This document shows, piece after piece, positions 56,990 through 64,000 of a stretch of 64,000 nucleotides of DNA; within the stretch, counting starts at the first letter, position 1; every line of letters begins with the position of its first letter. Where the stretch lies: contig SCFE01000076.1 in the NCBI GenBank assembly GCA_004352715.1, positions 1,660,148 through 1,724,147 on the forward strand, written 5' to 3'. Made by a program: the position numbers and the translations under genes. Below the pieces are notes generated by a model. That model saw only the letters and a program-made list of their open reading frames with translations. It made no database searches and was not told the origin of the DNA. This stretch comes from Hofstenia miamia. Its lineage: Eukaryota > Xenacoelomorpha > Acoela.

Positions 56990-58130
56990 AATATGTCCCT
57001 TTTAATATTTAAAATAGATCATATTAAATTGGCAATTTTTGTAAAAAAACAACCTAAATTTTGCAATAAACCTGTTAATGATATTATATTATTGCTTGTT
57101 TGTGTTTTTGTTGCGGCTTTTTATTTAACTAAGCTCTCTTGCTTTTCCATTTACTATATATTTTTTAGTTACGTAAATACATTAAAAACGTCTCTCATCT
57201 GGATCACCAATGAATGACTTTCGTGAAATACGAAATGAATTTTCAAAATCATCATCAGTGCCTAATTAAATTTGGAACCATTCAGCCTTTGTTTTGCACT
57301 CGCAAGATTGAAATTCTGCATACATGCTTGACTCCACTTACTGTTTTAACATGAGATATTGATTGTATAAATGAATAATAATGATATTATAGAGTAAATT
57401 TGTGATTTTCAAATTAGCACAAGCTTCCTATGGTATCTCTAAATTCATAAATCCTATTTTTCCATATTTTCAAATAATTTTCTCCAAGCCTATGGGATTT
57501 TGACTCATCTATGAGCTTATGTTGAAAATTTATGATAAAAATTATTTCTGTTCTTGAAGTACATGAAAATATAAGCTTTTTTCAAACTAAAATGTCACAA
57601 AAAGGACGTGCGTTGACAATTAAGTCCTGTTTTATGATTCTTGCAAAAAAATTGTTTAATTTTTTGGTATGCTAAACCAATTTGGGTATGATACAATCTT
57701 TCCATTAAAATCGAAAAAACGTATATTGAGTTTTAGGGAGTACATTATTGCACAATTTCAAAAGGTAAGTTGTATTTTTTATAGTATTTATCTCATTTTG
57801 GGTTGATTTGTGTACACTATTGCGTCATAGTCAAGAATAAATTTTGCACCATTTTTCCGAATATATTAGCCCAAACCAGGCACCGCCCACGTCCATCTCT
57901 GATTCCATACTTTTTGTCTAGCGTGAATGAGCCTCTTTGCAATGCCAGACTCACAAACACGTTAAAACAGGACTATGGGTTGTATATATAACCCAGTATA
58001 ACATTGCCTGGTTTATTACTGCTAACTGTTTCAGCCACTACCTAGGCTAAGATTAGGCCCACTCCAAAGTTTTTATCCAAAACAAATCAAGTGAACTGCT
58101 AGTGACTAATAAAAGTGTTATAATGATATA
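56990..58130. other. No gene supported
   Basis: A hydrophobic 74-codon ATG frame at 56993-57217 is compatible with chance in AT-rich DNA. Confidence 0.3.
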
Positions 58131-58138
58131 AAATTGGA

Positions 58139-59113
58139 CCCAGATAACAATTTTGGTTGTTTTTACGTTGTTTATAGCTGTTTCATACTTTTGGTTGTTG
58201 CAGCAACCACTAACATCCTAATAACAACTTTAGTAAAAAATAATCAGTGAGCAGATGCTTGCAAATAAAACTCATTTTGTTAGTTTTATTACTAGATCCT
58301 TTTATAAAAAAAAAGATTTGCGAAACCTTTTTTGAAATTTTTAATTTGCGAAAAATTATAATATACCAGATATGTGAATGTTCAAAATAATTTATTCATG
58401 AATATTTGGACACTTTGATATTGACAGTTAAATAGCATAAGTTATAATTGAGCTGAAGAGATTTTTCACGACTTAAAGTAGCGTGCACACCTACAACTTT
58501 GCGCACAACTTTTTGGGTAATTATAAAGTTCACAACAAAAATATTTTGCGTACACACTTACAACTTTTCTTGTGCGCCTCATTGAATCAAGATAGGTTGC
58601 GCGCAAAGTTGTAAGTGTGCACGCTACTTTAAGAAAGTACTCTTACAAAATTGTGCTTAATTTTAGAGTTTTAAATTTTTGTTAAATTTGGCAGATTTTT
58701 ATGCTCATGGTTATCATTTATATACAAGACATTCATTTAAATCTTTAACAAAAGGTTGTATTGAATATGCTTGATAGTATCTCAAAGATAATGGTCTGTC
58801 CTTTGTTGGGCTTGTCTTTGTTTAAATGCAATGTTTAAACAGCTTAGTAATATAAAATTTTATTTTGCATATAAAAGTAATGCTAAGACAATCATGTGAC
58901 AACATAAAACAACGTTGTTACAACCTCAAAACGTTGCTGTTTCATTCATAAAAAACAACCAAAAAGCAACCTAATGTGACGTTGTTGAAGCAACGTTGTT
59001 TCGACCAATGAAATGGTACCATTTCGACGTTAAAACAACGTTGTTTTTGACGCATAAAACAACCACATAACAACCAAAAACAACATTGTTTAGCTCTTAA
59101 ATTGTTATCTGGG
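58139..59113. mobile_element. Inverted-repeat DNA element with CAACGTTGTT subterminal arrays, about 975 bp
   Basis: CCCAGATAACAATTT at the left is mirrored by AAATTGTTATCTGGG at the right. The right 220 bases contain repeated AACAACGTTGTT palindromes and AACAACC units. The left 80 bases hold the complementary GGTTGTT motifs. Such arrays are typical transposase-binding clusters. No clear target duplication and no protein were found. A younger TTAA-flanked foldback sits inside at 58477-58628. Confidence 0.6.
58477..58628. mobile_element. TTAA-flanked foldback MITE, 152 bp, nested
   Basis: Inverted repeats of about 35 bp begin AGTAGCGTGCACACCTACAA and end with its near complement. TTAA stands on both sides (58473-58476 and 58629-58632). 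The middle repeats GTACACACTTACAACTTT in the same style, so most of the element can fold. TTAA duplications are typical of piggyBac-type mobilisation, and a piggyBac domain remnant lies at 43.0 kb. Confidence 0.75.
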
Positions 59114-59359
59114 AAGTTCAATAATAGCCATTAATGGTTAAATATATTTGTTAATCAGTGGTAAGCCATAATCTTTCACTTGTTGCAATTCTATTCAGCT
59201 TAGATTCTCAAGATTGGAAAAGTATTCATTTATATAATCATCATAGACACAATGTAGCTTACAATACAGTTTAGTAATTACAAATGATTTATACATTTTG
59301 CGATTAATTAAAGTCTACAGTTTTTTGAATATACTAATTCTATTTGATTTTCATTGAAG

Positions 59360-59391
59360 GGGGTCATGGCCCCTCTCTTGGCACGCTACTG
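59360..59391 (-). mobile_element. Lone hAT-like right terminus
   Basis: Read inward from 59391 the end is CAGTAGCGTGCCAAGAGAGG followed by GGCCATGACCCC. It could close the element that contained the transposase debris at 56.2-56.8 kb. Confidence 0.4.
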
Positions 59392-59411
59392 ATTCAATCA
59401 CATCACAGACA

Positions 59412-60110
59412 TTGTTATTACGCACAACATCTGCAGTTTCAATGCTAATAGAGAAAAAATTACATGTTTTAATCAGCAAAGTATACAGAGGGTCCAAAAG
59501 GGTGCATGCACCCCAAAACGCAAATTTTGCACCTCCAAATAATGCAAATCTTGCAACTTTATTATCAAAAATTATTATTATTGCACTGCAGGAACCTTTC
59601 CTTATTAGCACTTTTTGATAGTACAAAATATTGCATTGCATTATTTTTAAAAGAATAACATTGTAGATGTCATGCAAGGATAACACTACTCTTGATATCA
59701 TAATGATAATGGTAAGCTTGGAAACCATGACCAAAACGTAGCGATAAAAAGGTAAAATTTTAATCACATTTACTACAAAGTATCCAAATCAGATGTGTTT
59801 AATATAGCATAAAATTCGGAAATACTGAATGAAAAAAATGATTCTCATTCAATGCCAGTTTTAAGGNGGGGGGAGGGAGTACTGTGGGACTGCGGTCCCC
59901 AATGAGGAAGTAAAGTAGAGTTCTTCCATTGTGCCAGTCACATTCAGCACTAAGTATTCTGCAAGACTCTCTCGATGCTCAGACTGAATAGAAACACTTA
60001 GAATTTTAAATAGAAAAAACAAAGATTTCCTGTTGTTCTTAGTTTCCTTAAGCCACACTCTTGAGGCAGCTTCATTTGCTAACAAAGGATTGCAGTCGTC
60101 TTCAATTCAG
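59412..60110. other. No gene supported
   Basis: Overlapping open frames on both strands lack motifs. One undetermined base precedes a G-rich run near 59866. Confidence 0.3.
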
Positions 60111-60124
60111 TTTCACAAACAATA

Positions 60125-60440
60125 AAATTGCTAAAAGTTTTGAATGAACAGCTTGCCGAATATAGATCTCAATCAAATTTTGAAAAAATCAAGGAATTAG
60201 TCGATGACATAGTCACTAAAAACAATATTTTCGACCAAAAATCCAAGAGAACTAAACGACAAAGTCTCATTTTGCGAGCAATTTTTATTTTAACTTGGAT
60301 TCCCTAGATAGGAAACAGATATATTCTGAAGTTCTTTGACAAGTGAGTTGGTGAGTTTGATGCTCCTTTTAGCGATGACCAATATAATTTTATGAAACTC
60401 TGAAACAATTGAGCTCCTAACCGGAATCATTTATATCTGA
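60125..60440 (+). pseudogene. Decayed hAT transposase (copy B)
   Basis: VLNEQLAEYRSQSNFEKIKE and LVDDIVTKNNIFDQKSKRTK reproduce the first block of copy A at 56190, with the same order LAE-x-R-x-QS-x-F, D-D, R-T-K. The following FDAPFSDDQYNFMKL also parallels copy A. Stops and an AT-rich interruption at 60465 end the similarity. Confidence 0.45.
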
Positions 60441-60464
60441 TTGTGATTTAATAATTTTTTTAAT

Positions 60465-60490
60465 ATATATATTTTAATATATATATATTT
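60465..60490. repeat. TA-rich interrupted microsatellite
   Basis: Two short TA runs around a TTTTAA core. Confidence 0.6.
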
Positions 60491-60848
60491 TTTCCTTCAA
60501 ATATTCCCATAAGAAAAAATCTGGTGCGGTCAGGTTTGGTAAACGTGCAGAACAAGGAGTTCAGAATTCTTAGAGATAAATTTTTCACCAAAAATATCGC
60601 GCAAGAGCGGCATCATTTGGCGGGTTGTGTGAACAGATTGTTCTTTACTTCTGGACAAACGGAGTTTTCCAACATAGTCCTCGATGCAGCATCAGTTACT
60701 CTATTCACATTGTCCTTTTCATCCTCAATGAATTAAGGACCAATGATCCGTTTAGCCATAACTCCAAACAAAACAATGTACTTAAAGGAATACAGAGGGC
60801 GCTGTTTTATTCGAAAGAAATTGATAAAAGAAACAAATCAATACAAAT

Positions 60849-60849
<1 letters not shown>

Positions 60850-60881
<32 letters not shown>

Positions 60882-61037
60882 NNNNNNNNNNNNNNNNNNN
60901 NNNNNNNNNNNNNNNNNNNNNNNNNNNNNNNNNNNNNNNNNNNNNNNNNNNNNNNNNNNNNNNNNNNNNNNNNNNNNNNNNNNNNNNNNNNNNNNNNNNN
61001 NNNNNNNNNNNNNNNNNNNNNNNNNTATATATATATA
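60850..61037. repeat. (TA)n tract with a 144-base assembly gap
   Basis: TA runs border N bases at 60882-61025. Confidence 0.9.
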
Positions 61038-61516
61038 GTGAGGAATCAAAAACAATTTGGATACGTTATATATTTCTAAAGTTTTGAAATCTCTCAGTCT
61101 TCCGGAGCCAACTCTGTGTTATATATTTTGAGCATAAAAAATTACTATCCTACGTTTTTAATATACTCACTAAATTGAAACATCAAATAAATCTATTTGT
61201 TTATACATTAAATATTGATGTCTTAGAATCTCGAAGCACGCTATTCCCAAATAATCCTAAGCATGAAAAACGCTATTAATTAGGTATGGCTCACAATGAT
61301 CGTTTTGCATAAATGAGGTAAAATATTGTTTGAATTTTTAAATTTTCATTATTTTCAGTAGTTGAACACCCTCACAGTAATGAAAGCTCAATAATAATAC
61401 AGGACATTTGTATATTATTGATTTTACTAATGATATTTATATTTGAATATTTTGTGCGAATTTTATTGAATATGCATATACTTTTGCATGTTAAAAAATA
61501 ATGGTAATCATTTTTT

Positions 61517-61520
<4 letters not shown>

Positions 61521-61556
<36 letters not shown>
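61521..61556. repeat. (TA)n microsatellite
   Basis: TA run of about 35 bases, directly before a Tc1-like terminus. Confidence 0.9.
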
Positions 61557-61560
<4 letters not shown>

Positions 61561-61562
61561 TA

Positions 61563-61593
61563 CAGTACTGGAAAAATAAATTCGGTCACCCAT
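61563..61593 (+). mobile_element. Lone Tc1/mariner-like terminus
   Basis: CAGTACTGGAAAAATAAATT followed by CGGTCACCC, preceded by TA, resembles Tc1/mariner left ends. No complementary end was found in the next 2.4 kb. Confidence 0.4.
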
Positions 61594-61599
61594 GATTTT

Positions 61600-63060
61600 T
61601 CATAAATATTTCTAAGAAATGGACGCCAAGAATGTATTTTTTAATTAGATTTGGTGTTACAGAAAGAGGAATTCATCAAATCTTAGCAAATCAGTAATTT
61701 GAGAATTGAATGATCTTAGATGATTAATAAAAGTTGTAAGTAGAAATAAAGTTGCCTTTTTGTAGGTTTAAGATCGAAATTTCTACCATATAAAACAACA
61801 CTAAAATGAAGGAGATGGTGAATCCCTAATATTACTAGGTTTTTATATAAAATTGGGAATTATTTTGTGCAACAAAATCTGAACAATTAATGCAAAACAG
61901 CGTTCAAAATTTCAGAAATTCTTACACATTTGTTAAAAAATACTAAAATTTTAACATTTATAAAAATCAATAGTATTATGAATACATTTTGAACATCATT
62001 TCAAATAAGTGATATAGCGAATTTAATATGTTATAGAAAAAATTTGCAGGAGAAGGATTTCAAAAGTCTCCCTCTCCCAGATCCATCAGTTCTCAAAATC
62101 TGAATTAAAAATTTATATTTTTCTTAAAACAAGCGGAGTTTTTTTAATTCAGACTGCTGATATACTTGTAAGTGCTCATCTTAGCAGCAATGATGACTAG
62201 GGCAACCCACGCCATTATCGTTTGGATGATGTTTTATTGCTGTTGAAGTGTAGTATGATTGAATCTTGATGATTATACAGGGCCTCTAACTAATACTTTG
62301 GGTTTATAGAACATCTGAAACTGATATGTACTTAACAGTTTAAATTGATCCAGTGTATAGCTTTTTTAATTCATACAAAGAGCCAGTTTCATCGAGCACT
62401 TTGATTGCGTACGATATAGTATTTGAGAATCATCCAAATTGTGTTAACGTCATTAGGTGATGATGGAAAGCAAAAACAGGGATGTGGCCAGCGACAAATA
62501 TCTGGGGGAAGAAGTAGAAATCTGTTGTTTCTAGGATTTTAGTTTGGCTTTCATAGGTGAGGACTTATTAAGGCTATTTTTGCAAAAAATGAAGTTTTTT
62601 TAAATTTCTCATAAGATAGAAGGACCTGTATTTTTTGGGTAGTTTTTTCGAGAAAAGTGGTTAGACAACCTCTTTCCCGTGGCCACATTCTTCAATAAAA
62701 ATTATTGATTCTATTTACCAACTGTACAAAGATTTTTGTATACTGTGGAATCAGTTCTCTCAAATGCACTTATAATTTATTAAATACTGAAGTTTGATGG
62801 ATTGTAGATGAAATGTCTAATATATTGGAATATTTTTGATATATTCTTACGAATGTGTAAGATTATATGAAAAAAATTGGAAAGTTTGACAAACATTTGC
62901 CAAATCTTTGCAAGAACTGGTAAATTTTAGGGAAACTTGCAAGTTATATGAAAAATTTGCCAAATATTTGCCAAACCCTTGGATCGTTTTGCATTTGAAA
63001 TGCAAAAATTTGGCACTAATTTAGAATTTTTTTACCAAGATTGCACAAATTCACTTCCGT
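61600..63060. other. No gene supported
   Basis: AT-rich. The last 200 bases (62850-63060) are dense in TTTGCCAAA/TTGCAA motifs next to the hAT-like end at 63117. Confidence 0.3.
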
Positions 63061-63069
63061 TTTGCTTCN

Positions 63070-63117
63070 GGGGGGGGGGGCTGCAGGCTCATAGTCCCCT
63101 CCTTAAATGCGCCACTG
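63070..63117 (-). mobile_element. Lone hAT-like right terminus
   Basis: Read inward from 63117 the end is CAGTGGCGCATTTAAGGAGG, then a GACTATGAGCCTGCAG stretch and a long C run (G run on the + strand, with one N). CAGTGGCG is a common hAT terminus. It may close the element containing copy B at 60125-60440. Confidence 0.45.
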
Positions 63118-63506
63118 CCATTCTCTGAATATTTTTCTTTTAGATCCACGCACAGATGAGCTTGAAGTTGTAGAAGTATTCGGCAAATTATCAAATTGAG
63201 AAATACATTCTATAAGATGTTCATCCAAAGATATGTGACTGCTTAAACCGTTATTCAGCGACATTTTAAACAAATTTTGGAATGGTTACTATACTTGTAT
63301 TTATAAAAAACACGGGCGAATATTTCTTAAGTAATATTCATAAATATTATTGTAAGCAAAATGTATATTTAAGCATATGTTGTCATATGGTAATGCTAGG
63401 ATAACTCGGGTTAATTAATTAGCTTGAATTGATTAATTGAATCTTACTTTTGCAAAAGTCGCAACAGATTACCAAGTTCAATTGTAAAAAATGCTAAGTT
63501 TGAATC

Positions 63507-63752
63507 ATATATCTCGCGCTCAGTACAAAAATACGGAGCGCGAGATAGATCTACACAAGCAAAAAAACACTCAAACATTCAAAGTTGATTTAAAAATTTC
63601 TTTTTTAGATTTTAAGTGGTGTTTTGATCATAGAAGCGTAATGTAGTAAAAAAATTCGATCAAAACTCACGCTTCGTACTATGACTTAAGAAAACCAACT
63701 CGCGCTCACTACACTTTTTTCCTTATATCATTGTACGGAGCGCGAGATATAT
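63507..63752. repeat. Pair of GC-rich hairpins bounding a 245-bp unit, probable MITE
   Basis: Hairpin 1 (63511-63546) has arms ATCTCGCGCTC and GAGCGCGAGAT. Hairpin 2 (63700-63746) has arms CTCGCGCTCACTAC and GTACGGAGCGCGAG. The outer arms also pair with each other, so the unit has terminal inverted repeats of about 18 bp plus internal copies. Non-coding. A (TA)n tract follows. Confidence 0.6.
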
Positions 63753-63757
63753 CTATA

Positions 63758-63795
<38 letters not shown>

Positions 63796-63815
63796 CACAT
63801 ATATATATATATAAT
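63747..63815. repeat. (TA)n-rich microsatellite
   Basis: TATCTATATC followed by long TA runs with a CATACACA interruption. Confidence 0.85.
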
Positions 63816-64000
63816 GCAATTAAATTCTTTCAAAGACCATTAATGAACAAGCAAAAAGACATCAGCAAACTAAATGAATATTGAAAAAAAAGAAACACAG
63901 TGGTTAATTATCTTGAGAATGACAAATTAGCATGTTGAAAAGTGTCGATAATAAAAGAATTTATACACCCAATTCAAATAAAGACACATATATATATATA

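Noticed and set aside
57880-57900. Word CACGTCCATCTCT shared with 50409-50421
   Set aside because: Too short to claim a repeat.
1-64000. CRISPR arrays, tRNA and rRNA genes, bacterial operons
   Set aside because: No regularly spaced repeats, no cloverleaf with paired A and B boxes, no rRNA-like blocks; the GGTTCGATTCA at 12828 is isolated.

Overview
The window is AT-rich, repeat-dense DNA from an intron-bearing animal genome. The evidence is a gene with short phase-0 exons and a 5.4-kb intron, many animal-type transposons, long (TA)n tracts and assembly gaps. The mix (CR1/L2-like LINEs, a restriction-like-endonuclease retrotransposon, a Penelope-like fragment, hAT, piggyBac and IS630/Tc1 remnants) fits an AT-rich invertebrate. 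A cnidarian such as a hydrozoan is one possibility, but I cannot name the species.

Host genes are few. (1) 0.2-6.3 kb, + strand: the last three recognisable exons of an unidentified protein, ending in a stop codon and a polyadenylation signal. Its long intron holds a 3.16-kb hAT-like transposon with 285-bp inverted repeats and an intact 707-codon transposase. (2) 21.3-22.6 kb: a divergent pair of small putative membrane proteins. (3) 26.5-28.2 kb, - strand: a NADPH-oxidase/ferric-reductase family flavocytochrome, read as one frame broken by a single in-frame TAA. A few weaker terminal-exon candidates are listed.

Mobile elements make up most of the rest. 6.7-7.5 kb: Penelope-like and LINE tails. 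8.9-12.7 kb: an intact 976-codon RLE-type retrotransposon, apparently nested in an older LINE tail. 13.1-14.5, 25.1-25.5, 29.0-29.9, 31.0-31.2 and 32.0-33.95 kb: decayed CR1/Jockey/L2-like reverse transcriptases. 14.9-16.9 kb: an element with 230-bp inverted repeats and a perfect 8-bp target duplication. 17.6 kb: a small inverted-repeat element. 18.8-19.1 kb: a Penelope GIY-YIG endonuclease. 34.3-36.2 kb: a non-autonomous hAT. 38.5-39.5 kb: a broken IS630/mariner-like transposase. 39.5-42.1 kb: three hAT-type miniature elements in a row, one of them splitting a reverse-transcriptase reading frame. 43.0 kb: a piggyBac cysteine-rich domain. 45.9 kb: another hAT miniature element. 48.9-49.3 kb: a Tc1-like remnant. 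54.9-63.1 kb: hAT transposase debris with lone hAT-like termini, and a TTAA-flanked foldback element nested in a larger inverted-repeat element. 63.5-63.75 kb: a pair of GC-rich hairpins.

No operon logic, CRISPR array, tRNA or rRNA gene could be supported. The most notable loci are the long-TIR hAT-like element with its intact transposase, the nested intact RLE retrotransposon, and the flavocytochrome gene interrupted by one stop codon.
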